The notes under the pieces are model-generated. The model made no database searches. It had not been told where the DNA came from and saw only the letters and a program-made list of their open reading frames with translations. The translations under genes were made by a program, and so were the position numbers. A stretch of DNA of 64,000 nucleotides from Stieleria varia. GTDB lineage: Bacteria; Planctomycetota; Planctomycetia; Pirellulales; Pirellulaceae. The stretch is from contig NZ_CP151726.1 of the NCBI RefSeq assembly GCF_038443385.1, positions 3,534,001 through 3,598,000 of the forward strand, written 5' to 3'. Below are positions 44,541 to 52,766 of this stretch, piece by piece. How positions within the stretch are numbered: the first letter of the stretch is position 1; every line of letters begins with the position of its first letter.

Positions 44541-45821
44541 ATGAAGCGTGTCGCTTTCATTCTAAACATTGTGTTTCTTTGTGCGATGGCTAGCCCGCCA
44601 GCGTACGCTCAAGATCAGCCGGGAGGCCAACGTCGCGGGATGGGATTCGGCGGCGGGCGAGGAGCTGGATTTGGCCCTGGTTTCGGACAAGGGCGAGGGA
44701 TGCGAATGCATGCGACGAACGGCGAGGCGACTGCCACGGAAACGGCGAGTGGCTCTCATCCGCTGTCGTATCCAAGAATTGCCGACCACGGGGGCGTGGT
44801 GAAGCTTTCTGATGCGGCGCAGCAACCGCGTGCGGGAACAAAGTTGCTGGTTGACCTGACGAGTGGTTCTGAGACAAACAAGATCAATGGAGGTTTGGAG
44901 AAGGTTGCAAAGTACGTCAATCTGTTTGCTGGTGGCGGCGCGGAACCCGCAGACGTCAAGATCGCAGTGGTTTTTCACGGCGATGCCACTTTGGCCGTTT
45001 TGAAACCTGATGCATACGCTGCCAAGTTTCACACCGACGGCAACCCGAACCTGAAACTGCTGCAACAACTGAGTGATGCGGGCGTGGATCTGTACGTCTG
45101 TGGCCAATCGCTGATCTCCAAGGGCTCGGAGCCCAGCGACGTTGTGATGTTCGTCAAGACGGCAGTGTCAGCGATGACAACGGTTGTGAACCACCAAACC
45201 GATGGCTACGCCTATCTGCCGCTCGCCAAGGCTGCGTCAATAGACGCACCGTCACCAGAAGCAGTCACCACGGCGGACACAGCCGATTCAAATAAAGAGG
45301 ATCATGGCCATGGACCAGGAATGGGACACGGCATGGGAATGGGACGCGGTCCCGGTGCCGGTCGAGGACCAGGGGCAATGCAAGGCATGCAGGGAGACAT
45401 GACGACACTACACGCGATGTTCGCCGATCGCGATAAAATCAAACGCACCGTCAAGATGCTGCCAGACGGCGCCGAAGCGATCACAGAGTCGGACGATAAA
45501 GCGATCGCGGACCTTTTGAAAGAGCATGTGCCCGCGATGGAAGATCGAGTGCTGGGAGACGATCCGCTGCCGCCGATGACTTTCCATCCGATCTTCGTCG
45601 GACTGATCAAGCATGCCGAGGACTACGAGCTGAGCTATGAAGAAACCGAAAAAGGCATGAAGGTCACCTACCAATCTGAGGATCCCTACGTCGTCATGTT
45701 GGTTCAGGAGCACGCGAAGCTGGTCAGTCGGTTCATCAAGAATGGCATGGAAGAGATCCACACTCCGTACGAGCTGCCAGAGTTCCCCAAGAAAGCCGAA
45801 CCCGATGGAGACGTTCGTTAG
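44541..45821 (+). CDS. Secreted DsrE-like fusion protein with Gly/Met/His-rich linkers
   Basis: This 426-residue exported protein has signal MKRVAFILNIVFLCAMASPPAYA and a good AGGAG site upstream. Residues 25-60 are Gly/Arg/Met-rich (GMGFGGGRGAGFGPGFG). Residues about 95-225 are a DsrE/DsrF-like domain (KLLVDLTSGSETNKINGG to SDVVMFVKTAVSAM, with one Cys in DLYVCGQSL). Then a His/Gly/Met linker follows (HGHGPGMGHGMGMGRGPG), then a C-terminal helical domain of about 140 residues (HAMFADRDKIKRTVKM; FVGLIKHAEDYELS) of unknown function. The linker may bind copper or nickel. A sulfur-transfer role is likely from the domain and context. Confidence 0.78.
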   Translation: MKRVAFILNIVFLCAMASPPAYAQDQPGGQRRGMGFGGGRGAGFGPGFGQGRGMRMHATNGEATATETASGSHPLSYPRIADHGGVVKLSDAAQQPRAGTKLLVDLTSGSETNKINGGLEKVAKYVNLFAGGGAEPADVKIAVVFHGDATLAVLKPDAYAAKFHTDGNPNLKLLQQLSDAGVDLYVCGQSLISKGSEPSDVVMFVKTAVSAMTTVVNHQTDGYAYLPLAKAASIDAPSPEAVTTADTADSNKEDHGHGPGMGHGMGMGRGPGAGRGPGAMQGMQGDMTTLHAMFADRDKIKRTVKMLPDGAEAITESDDKAIADLLKEHVPAMEDRVLGDDPLPPMTFHPIFVGLIKHAEDYELSYEETEKGMKVTYQSEDPYVVMLVQEHAKLVSRFIKNGMEEIHTPYELPEFPKKAEPDGDVR

Positions 45822-45975
45822 TCTGGTGCCAAAGTCGCGAGTTGACCATTGATGCCAGCACGACGCGCAAGCGAGTGATTCTCTGGTACCAGCACGACGC
45901 GAATGCGAGTGATTCTCCGTGTTTTTTCACTCGCTTGCGCTTCGTGCTGGTATTGATACGTTTCCAATCAACCAT
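45818..45975. repeat. Family A palindromic element with a duplicated arm
   Basis: It starts at TTAG, which holds the TAG stop codon (45819-45821) of the DsrE fusion gene, then TCTGGTGCCAAAGTCGCGAG. The left core arm CCAGCACGACGCGCAAGCG is present twice (second copy CCAGCACGACGCGAATGCG), against one right arm CGCTTGCGCTTCGTGCTGGT. The right outer end is degenerate. Confidence 0.75.
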
Positions 45976-46034
45976 ATTGCGTCCGATTGTTTTCAATCAA
46001 TCGTATGTATTCTCAATCTAAAAGGGAAAAAGCA

Positions 46035-46682
46035 ATGAGAATTTTGTTCCTCAATGCGTCTGCACGATTCTTGTTCTGCGCATGTGTGTTGTTTGCGACG
46101 GGCTGTTCGTCCAAGAACAATGCTGTGACGCCAAGTCTCTCTGCTGAGAACAATGGTCAGAACAATGCAGCGGACAGTTCGGCCGTGATCGTCGAAGGTC
46201 AATCGCCCAGCGAAGCATCGAAGGCGAGAATGTTGGCTGCAAAGGACGCTTTGTTCACAAAGCTGTCCGGGAAATTGATGGATGCGATGGCCAGCGAAGG
46301 ACCTGCGGCGGCTATCGCGGTTTGTCAGCAGGAAGCCCCTGCGATTGCCAAAACGGTTGGCGAGGAACAAGGTCTGCTGATCGGACGTACCGGCGTGCGA
46401 TTGAGAAACCAAAGCAATGTTGCTCCGTCATGGGCGGCCGAGATGGTGCGGGACAGGGTCGACACACCCACGTTCGTGACACTGGACAACGGGCATTCGG
46501 CTGCGTTGCTGCCGATCAAGTTGCAAGCACAATGTTTGATGTGCCATGGTCCCCAAGAGGACATCCTTCCCGAAATCAAAGAGCAGCTCACGCGACTGTA
46601 CCCTGATGATCAGGCCACCGGATTCAAAGAAGGTGAGTTGCGAGGCTGGTTCTGGATTGATTTAGCAGCGAGCAACGAATGA
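46035..46682 (+). CDS. DUF3365 c-type heme lipoprotein
   Basis: This 215-residue exported protein has a lipobox (FATGCSS, Cys near residue 18). The body matches the DUF3365/Tll0287-like sensor family (AAAIAVCQQEAPAIAKTVGE, RTGVRLRNQSNVAPSWA). It carries one heme-attachment motif, CLMCHGP. The start at 46035 follows AAAGGGA. By family, these are small redox or gas-sensing hemoproteins or electron carriers. It lies between the DsrE fusion and the exporter genes in the sulfur island. Confidence 0.85.
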   Translation: MRILFLNASARFLFCACVLFATGCSSKNNAVTPSLSAENNGQNNAADSSAVIVEGQSPSEASKARMLAAKDALFTKLSGKLMDAMASEGPAAAIAVCQQEAPAIAKTVGEEQGLLIGRTGVRLRNQSNVAPSWAAEMVRDRVDTPTFVTLDNGHSAALLPIKLQAQCLMCHGPQEDILPEIKEQLTRLYPDDQATGFKEGELRGWFWIDLAASNE

Positions 46683-46834
46683 GTGTTCTGACTTTTTGGC
46701 AGAATCTCTACGAGAGATGACTACTGCATCGAGCTGTCGACATCTGTTTCCAACGTCATGCGAACCAACCGATGCCGTGACGCTCTCCACGCTTGTGTGC
46801 AAGCCAGTCCAAACTGCCTCATGGCGAATCTCTA

Positions 46835-48001
46835 ATGCTCAAACGATCAATCAAACCTTTGTTGAAAACCCTTGCTGCTGCTGCGGTGATCGCAGGTGGC
46901 GTCTATTGGCTGCGGTTTGCCCCCATTGCCGTTACTGCCTATCAAGTGACCGAAGGTGAATTGAATGCAGAAGTGATGGGAACAGGGACTCTGGAAGCTC
47001 GCGTGGCAGCATCCATCTCACCCAAGATCGCGGGACGGATCGCGAGGTTGCTGGCAGATCAAGGAGACACGGTCAAGGCCGGCGATTTGCTGGTTCAACT
47101 CGATGACGCGGAGCTTCAGCAACAGGTGGAGATTGCCGAGGCGAACGTCGATGCTGCGTCCGCAGCGATTGTCCGGCTCAGTAGCGACAAGAAACGCGCC
47201 GAAGCAGTGTATGAGCAAGCCAACAAGAGTTTTTCGCGATTGCAACAACTGAGTCGTCAGAATGCAGCCAGTCGCGAGGATGCCGATAAGGCAACCGAAG
47301 GTCTCGCGGTAGCAGAAGCCGGGATCGCCACAGCGGAGGCGGCCATTGATGAGGGCCAAAAGCAGCTTATCGCGGCGGAGAAGACACTGCAGTATCACCG
47401 CGCCCGGTTGCAAGACACGAAGATCGTTGCTCCCTTCGATGGTCTTGTGGTGCGCCGCAATCGTGAACCGGGTGATGTGGTTGTGCCTGGGAGCTCAGTG
47501 TTGACGCTGATTTCTGTCGACGAAGTATGGGTGAGTGCCTGGGTCGACGAAACAGAGATGGCAAGCTTAGAGGCTGATCAGCCTGCCAGAATCGTTTTTC
47601 GTTCTCAACCGGATGAGTCGTTTCCGGGCAGTGTCGCCCGACTCGGGCGCGAAGCGGATCGTGAGACACGTGAGTTTATCGTCGATGTGCGAGTGCTGAA
47701 GTTGCCGAAGAACTGGGCAGTTGGTCAACGTGCGGAAGCATTCATCCGGGTTGCGCAAGTTGACAATGCAGTGACCTTACCAGCAGATTTGGTGCAGCGT
47801 CGCGATGGCAGCGAAGGTGTTTTCATTTTCGCCGACGATCATGCCAAATGGAAGCCGATCCATCTGGGAATGCACAATCGAGACTTGGTCGAAATCACTG
47901 AGGGGCTTGCCTCGGGCGATGTGGTGGTAACGCCAGTCAAGTCATCTGCGAGTTTGCGCGACGGCCAAACGGTCACGGTGACAATGAGGGCGGCACCATG
48001 A
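46835..48001 (+). CDS. Periplasmic adaptor (HlyD/MFP) of an ABC exporter
   Basis: This 388-residue protein has one N-terminal anchor (MLKRSIKPLLKTLAAAAVIAGG). The biotinyl-lipoyl-like half-motifs are ASISPKIAGRIARLLADQGD and TKIVAPFDGLVVRRNREPGD. They flank a long alpha-hairpin coiled coil (about residues 95-190). The beta-barrel and membrane-proximal domains follow (VWVSAWVDETEMASL; SEGVFIFAD). The stop overlaps the permease start by 4 bases. It forms a MacA-like tripartite pump with the next two genes. Cargo is unknown. Confidence 0.92.
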   Translation: MLKRSIKPLLKTLAAAAVIAGGVYWLRFAPIAVTAYQVTEGELNAEVMGTGTLEARVAASISPKIAGRIARLLADQGDTVKAGDLLVQLDDAELQQQVEIAEANVDAASAAIVRLSSDKKRAEAVYEQANKSFSRLQQLSRQNAASREDADKATEGLAVAEAGIATAEAAIDEGQKQLIAAEKTLQYHRARLQDTKIVAPFDGLVVRRNREPGDVVVPGSSVLTLISVDEVWVSAWVDETEMASLEADQPARIVFRSQPDESFPGSVARLGREADRETREFIVDVRVLKLPKNWAVGQRAEAFIRVAQVDNAVTLPADLVQRRDGSEGVFIFADDHAKWKPIHLGMHNRDLVEITEGLASGDVVVTPVKSSASLRDGQTVTVTMRAAP

Positions 48002-49209
48002 ATCTTGCTGTGAAGGATATACGACACAGCCTGGGGCGGTTCGCTCTGACGGCAATCGGTATCGGCCTGTTGTTGATGATCGTGATGGGAATGGGGGGCA
48101 TTTATCGCGGGGTGGTCGAAGATGCGACGTTGTTGATCGAGCGTGTCGACGCTGATTTATGGATCGTCCAACGTAACACGCGAGGACCGTTTGCTGAGCT
48201 GTCGCGAGTCTCGTCGAGTTTGGTTTACCGTGCTGCAGCTGTTCCCGGAGTCGAGTCTGCACGCGAATTCGTTTACCACACCATTCAGCGAGAACGTGAC
48301 GGAACGCCGATTCGTATCGCAGTACTCGGACTGAGTTGGCCGTTGGACAAAGGCGATTGGGTGGAACTCGATGCCGGCCGTCCTCTTCGACAAGCCCACT
48401 ACGAGATGATTGCAGACAAAACGCTGGGGTTGGGCGTCGGAGAGAAGATACGACTTGGTAAGGAGACTTACACGGTGGTGGGAACCACGAGCAACATGAT
48501 CAGTTCGAGTGGTGATGGGATCGCCATGTTTACGATCAGTGATGCTCAGGCGATTCAATTTGATACGCCTGGTGAAGCGATTAGGCTAGAACGAGCCGCG
48601 AGAGAAGCACGCGGAGAAGATTTTGAGTTAGGGATTCAGCAGCCCATGATACTGGACAATGCCGCCAGGCCGTCCAGTCAGTTGCCTGCGATTGCCCGTC
48701 CCCAAATCAGCGCTGTCATGGCCAAGCTGTCTGCCGGAGCCGATCGAGAGCGAGCCATTGCAACCATCTCCGCGTGGAGGGATGTGTCGGTCTTTACCAA
48801 AGAAGGCGAACGAGAGCTGCTGCTCAAAGGAAGCGTTGAGCGTGTCCGCCGACAAATCGGGTTGTTTCGCGTTTTGTTGACCGTCATCGCGGCGATCATC
48901 ATGGCGCTGATTCTGTACACGCTGACGCTCGATAAGATTCATTCAATTGCTTTACTGAAACTGATTGGTGCTCCCAACAGGGTGATCCTTGGATTGATCC
49001 TACAGCAAGCCTTGATCTTAGGTGTCGTAGGATATGGGATTGCTTATCTGGTGGGGCAGCGATTATTTCCATTGTTTCCGCGACGAGTCATCCTGGCGGA
49101 TGCGGACTTGATTCAATTGGCTTGCATCGTGGTCGGAATCTCGATCGTTTCTAGCCTACTAGGGATTTGGAAAGCCATGAAAGTCTCTCCGAACGAAGCG
49201 CTGGCATGA
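47998..49209 (+). CDS. ABC transporter permease (MacB/DevC type)
   Basis: This 403-residue membrane protein has an N-terminal transmembrane segment (FALTAIGIGLLLMIVMGMGG), a large periplasmic domain of about 230 residues, and three C-terminal helices (LFRVLLTVIAAIIMALILY, LILQQALILGVVGYGIAYL, LIQLACIVVGISIVSSLLG), the FtsX/MacB topology. MacB itself fuses the ATPase; here the ATPase is separate, as in DevC/DevA. Start and stop overlap neighbours by ATGA. Confidence 0.9.
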   Translation: MNLAVKDIRHSLGRFALTAIGIGLLLMIVMGMGGIYRGVVEDATLLIERVDADLWIVQRNTRGPFAELSRVSSSLVYRAAAVPGVESAREFVYHTIQRERDGTPIRIAVLGLSWPLDKGDWVELDAGRPLRQAHYEMIADKTLGLGVGEKIRLGKETYTVVGTTSNMISSSGDGIAMFTISDAQAIQFDTPGEAIRLERAAREARGEDFELGIQQPMILDNAARPSSQLPAIARPQISAVMAKLSAGADRERAIATISAWRDVSVFTKEGERELLLKGSVERVRRQIGLFRVLLTVIAAIIMALILYTLTLDKIHSIALLKLIGAPNRVILGLILQQALILGVVGYGIAYLVGQRLFPLFPRRVILADADLIQLACIVVGISIVSSLLGIWKAMKVSPNEALA

Positions 49210-49931
49210 ACAGAACGGATCCCCCATTCGCGATCGAAGCCGAAGAATTGACGAAAATCTACGGCAGCGGAAACACGGAAGTCGTTGCCATGCGAAACGC
49301 ATCCATGCAAGTATCGCAAGGCGAGGTCGTTGCCTTGCTGGGTCCGAGTGGCAGTGGCAAGTCGACTTTCTTGACCGCTGTAGGTTTGATCAATCCACCT
49401 ACATCGGGGCGTATTACGATTGGCGGACGAATGGTGCTCGACGGATCGCAAGCTCATGCGAACCTGAGGTCGTTCCGTCGCCAGCACATCGGATTCATTT
49501 TTCAAAAGTCGAATTTGATACCTTTCTTATCGGCCGTGGAGAATGTCCAAATCGCGATGCAACTCAATGGCCTTTCCAAAGACGCATCCTATCGACGGGC
49601 GATGGAGTTGCTCGAATACCTCGGCGTCGACGATCGAGCAGCCAACCTGCCGTCCATGCTCTCGGGTGGGCAACAGCAGCGAATCGCCGTTGCGCGGTCG
49701 CTTGCCAATCGTCCCAGTGTGATACTGGCGGATGAACCCACCGCTGCGCTCGATGGGCAACGAGGCCGACAGGTAATGGAACTGTTTGCCAAAGTTGCTC
49801 ATGAACAGGGCGCGGGCGTGATCGTCGTCACCCACGATCATCGATCACTGGACGTTTTTGACACAACCTACGAGATGGAAGACGGCATTTTGACCAAACA
49901 GACAACGTCAACGAAGGCGTCGGTGGTATGA
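49206..49931 (+). CDS. ABC transporter ATP-binding protein
   Basis: This 241-residue ATPase has Walker A LLGPSGSGKSTFL, signature LSGGQQQRIAVA, Walker B VILADEPTAALD and the switch His in VVTHDHRS. It belongs to the MacB/LolD/DevA-type export ATPases. The start at 49206 overlaps the permease stop (ATGA), and the stop overlaps the cytochrome start (49928). The frame is open further left, but the overlap start is favoured. Confidence 0.94.
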   Translation: MNRTDPPFAIEAEELTKIYGSGNTEVVAMRNASMQVSQGEVVALLGPSGSGKSTFLTAVGLINPPTSGRITIGGRMVLDGSQAHANLRSFRRQHIGFIFQKSNLIPFLSAVENVQIAMQLNGLSKDASYRRAMELLEYLGVDDRAANLPSMLSGGQQQRIAVARSLANRPSVILADEPTAALDGQRGRQVMELFAKVAHEQGAGVIVVTHDHRSLDVFDTTYEMEDGILTKQTTSTKASVV

Positions 49932-50764
49932 GAGTTTTTCTTTCAATGATTATCGGCCTGCTGATCATCGCAATCATCTCGATTCTCTTTACTCAGGAGT
50001 TGCCGTCGAGAGTCAAGGAAGATGTCAACATGGCAACGGATGACAGTGCTGATTTGCAGTCGAGGGAGTATCCTGAGGGAAGACTGGGGGAGGTGATTCG
50101 TTTGGGAGAAACGCTTGTAAAGGAGACGAGTATTCATCCGATGACGCGTCCATTGGTTGGCAACCGACTGAACTGCACGTCGTGTCATTTGGATGCCGGT
50201 CGACACCCCAAAGCGGCTTCTTTCGTTGGCGTCGCATCAGCCTATCCCGCATACTCGCCGCGTGAATCGGCGGTCATCACGCTGGAAGAACGCATCGCGA
50301 ACTGTTTCTTGCGTAGTCAAAATGGCTCTCGTCCGGTCATTGGTGGCCAAGTCTCGGTGGCAATCGCCGCTTATATCACGTGGATGTCGCGTCGGACGCC
50401 GATCGAAATGAACCCCATCGCACCGCTTGGACCAAATCATCTGGATATGCTTGATGTCGAAGCGTTCGAGCCCGATATTGTCCAAGGGGAGACTTTGTAT
50501 GTCGATCGTTGTACTGACTGCCATCTCGCAGACGGCAGTGGATCAGAAGACGGCCCACCGGTGTGGGGCGATCACTCCTTCAATGACGGCGCCGGACTTT
50601 CTAAAGTGGCCAAGATGGCGTCGTGGTTGAAAGTTGCTATGCCGCCCGATGACACCGACTTGACGGACCGGGAAGCCATCGACCTCGCAGCCTACATCAA
50701 CTCGCACCCACGCCCGAAGTTTTATCCCAATAATAAGACCGGGCCGCTCAATCCTTCGCGTTGA
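49928..50764 (+). CDS. tsdA: TsdA-like diheme cytochrome c (thiosulfate dehydrogenase)
   Basis: This 278-residue membrane-anchored protein (MRVFLSMIIGLLIIAIISIL) faces the periplasm. It has heme motifs CTSCH (Cys83-His87) and CTDCH (Cys195-His199). The segment TLEERIANCFLRSQNG holds Cys126, matching the TsdA family's axial heme ligand Cys; GVASAYPAYSPR before it is also TsdA-like. TsdA oxidises two thiosulfate to tetrathionate or runs the reverse. The gene overlaps the ABC ATPase gene by 4 bases, so the exporter and the thiosulfate enzyme are co-translated. The name is inferred from motifs. Confidence 0.8.
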   Translation: MRVFLSMIIGLLIIAIISILFTQELPSRVKEDVNMATDDSADLQSREYPEGRLGEVIRLGETLVKETSIHPMTRPLVGNRLNCTSCHLDAGRHPKAASFVGVASAYPAYSPRESAVITLEERIANCFLRSQNGSRPVIGGQVSVAIAAYITWMSRRTPIEMNPIAPLGPNHLDMLDVEAFEPDIVQGETLYVDRCTDCHLADGSGSEDGPPVWGDHSFNDGAGLSKVAKMASWLKVAMPPDDTDLTDREAIDLAAYINSHPRPKFYPNNKTGPLNPSR

Positions 50765-50792
50765 CTCGATGTTTCGGCGATGATTTTTGGAC

Positions 50793-50985
50793 ACTTCTCG
50801 CTGATCGCCACCACTGGTTCCCAGGCTCCTGCCTGGGAACCCAATGACTAGCAGGCTCCTGCCTGCCGATCCCCTGACAATTTCCAGGCCACGCTGACTT
50901 TCGCGAGGCAGAGCCTCCATGGCAGTGCGTTCCCAGGCATAAGCCTGAGAACGAGCGTTCTGCGGGGTGGCGATCAGCGAGAAGT
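50793..50985. repeat. 193-bp element with 20-base inverted ends
   Basis: The arms ACTTCTCGCTGATCGCCACC (50793-50812) and GGTGGCGATCAGCGAGAAGT (50966-50985) are perfect inverses. The interior carries CCAGGCTCCTGCCTGGGAAC-type hairpins. It is non-coding and MITE-like. It shares no ends with families A-C. Confidence 0.75.
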
Positions 50986-51143
50986 TTTGATTTTTGAGCC
51001 ATTTTCTGTCCGCTGTCACCTCACCCAAGGAACTCGGGGGGAGGATTCGTCTAGCCGCTGAGGCGAATGCGACGGAGGGGGTCTGTCTGCGCAAGTCAAT
51101 GACTGGGAATGGGAATGGGAAAACGCTTGGCGGGGCACGCTAT

Positions 51144-51189
51144 CGACTTGGAAAGTCGAGCGACGATTGTCGTTCGACTTTCCAAGTCG
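51144..51189. repeat. 16-base inverted repeat
   Basis: The arms CGACTTGGAAAGTCGA (51144-51159) and TCGACTTTCCAAGTCG (51174-51189) are perfect inverses, giving a stable hairpin. There is no gene in 50986-51333. Confidence 0.7.
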
Positions 51190-51333
51190 AAAACGAACAT
51201 CACCATCCGCCCAAACACAAACCATGCGTTTTGTGCCGTGCTTCGCAACTGTTTCCTCCGAGATGCGCCCGAGGGACGTGACAGATACTTGCGGAACGCC
51301 GCAGCCCCACAACCCATGATTTTTAACAGCCCA

Positions 51334-51385
51334 GTGGATTTCGCCAGAAGTCCCATGCGAAAGGAATTCTGGCGAATCCCACTAC
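51334..51385. repeat. Repeat family C, compact copy
   Basis: The left arm GTGGATTTCGCCAGAAGTCC and the right arm GAATTCTGGCGAATCCCACT end in CTAC. It is closely related to 29611-29689, but with an internal gap of only about 10 bases. Confidence 0.7.
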
Positions 51386-51466
51386 CAAGTGTGCTGGTTC
51401 ATGGAGCGCTGCTGCCAAGTTCCGCAGGAGCTTGTGTTGTCCCTGGAGATGGCCGATATTGTCTGC

Positions 51467-52648
51467 ATGATGCAACTATCTAATAAAGACTCGTACGGCC
51501 GCATCCAGATGATCTGTCAGATGGTTTTGGCGGTCGTTGCCCTGACCTATTCCATCTACTGGCTTCGTCCGGTGCTTGTGCCATTGGTGGTGGCCTTGTT
51601 CGTGGTCAGCGGTGTCAGTCCCATTTTGACCATGCTGGAAAATCGATTGGGAGTGAGTCGAATCATCGCAGCGGGACTCACTTTCTTGGCCGGTGTGGTG
51701 TTATTGATTGTGTTTGGGCTTTCGATCTGGGTTTCAATGGTCGACCTAAAGAATAACTCACAAGCCTACCGTCAGCGGGTCGAGGAAATCGTCCATTGGG
51801 GCGAATCACGTTTCCGAGAGATCGGCTTACGAGTCGAGCAGAACACGTCGGCAATCCTGCCGACGATCGACAGTGAACGTAAGGGCAACGAGATCGACGA
51901 AGCGACTGCCACGGAGATCTCCCCGGAAATCTCGTCCGTGGAATCGCCGGACGCGATGACGGAGCGATCGGCCAAAGGCAAGGCGGAGATGAGCGAGTTT
52001 GTTGACACCCTGGTCCGCGATGGGATCGGCATGATTTCTCAGGCGTTGATCAGTTTGGTCTCAACGAGCATGGTGGTGTTGATCTATGTGTTCTTTCTGT
52101 TGATCGGTACTCCGTCAAATAGCCACCACTCGTCCATGGTGCGCGAGATCGATCATCAAGTGCGATCGTACCTGTCGCTCAAAACGGTGATCTCGATTTT
52201 CACGGGGCTTGCGTTTGGGATTTCGCTCCACCTATTCGGTGTTCCGATGGCGTTCACGTTCGGGGTGCTGGCATTTCTATTGAATTTTGTACCCAACATC
52301 GGACCGATCGTTGCCAGCCTGTTGCCTGTGCCCCTGATCATCCTCGATCCCGACGGCAGCATCCTTTGGATGGCTGGTGCCATTTCGGTGACTTGTGCGA
52401 TTCAAGTGATCAGTGGGAACTTGATCGAGCCCAAGATCATGGGCAATTCATCGGATCTGCATCCCGTTACGATCCTGGTCGCGTTGATGTTTTGGGGAAT
52501 GATGTGGGGCGTGATCGGAATGTTCTTGGCGACGCCGATCACCGCAGCCATCAAGATCCTGTTGCAGCGGTTCGACTCCACGCGTCCAGCCGCCGACCTG
52601 ATGGCCGGCCGCTGGCCAGCGTCCGAGGACGCTACGGCCATCGCGTGA
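51467..52648 (+). CDS. AI-2E family transporter (UPF0118)
   Basis: This integral membrane protein of about 393 residues has the AI-2E/UPF0118 layout: N-terminal helices (MVLAVVALTYSIYWLRPVLV, RIIAAGLTFLAGVVLLIVFG), a large soluble segment (residues 90-190), then helices with FTFGVLAFLLNFVPNIGPIV and a C-terminal IEPKIMGNSSDLHPVTIL signature. Starts at 51449, 51467 and 51470 are all possible; no strong ribosome site decides. The cargo is unknown in most members, and the link to AI-2 should not be assumed. Confidence 0.88.
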   Translation: MMQLSNKDSYGRIQMICQMVLAVVALTYSIYWLRPVLVPLVVALFVVSGVSPILTMLENRLGVSRIIAAGLTFLAGVVLLIVFGLSIWVSMVDLKNNSQAYRQRVEEIVHWGESRFREIGLRVEQNTSAILPTIDSERKGNEIDEATATEISPEISSVESPDAMTERSAKGKAEMSEFVDTLVRDGIGMISQALISLVSTSMVVLIYVFFLLIGTPSNSHHSSMVREIDHQVRSYLSLKTVISIFTGLAFGISLHLFGVPMAFTFGVLAFLLNFVPNIGPIVASLLPVPLIILDPDGSILWMAGAISVTCAIQVISGNLIEPKIMGNSSDLHPVTILVALMFWGMMWGVIGMFLATPITAAIKILLQRFDSTRPAADLMAGRWPASEDATAIA

Positions 52649-52766
52649 CTCGAACTTCCTGAATCATCGCCTTTCTGTAATAACAAAATATCAGCCCACT
52701 CCAATTTGCTCGTCTGCGGTATCCAGACGACTGACTGGTTCCCTCGCAGGTGTTCAGCAAACCGGG

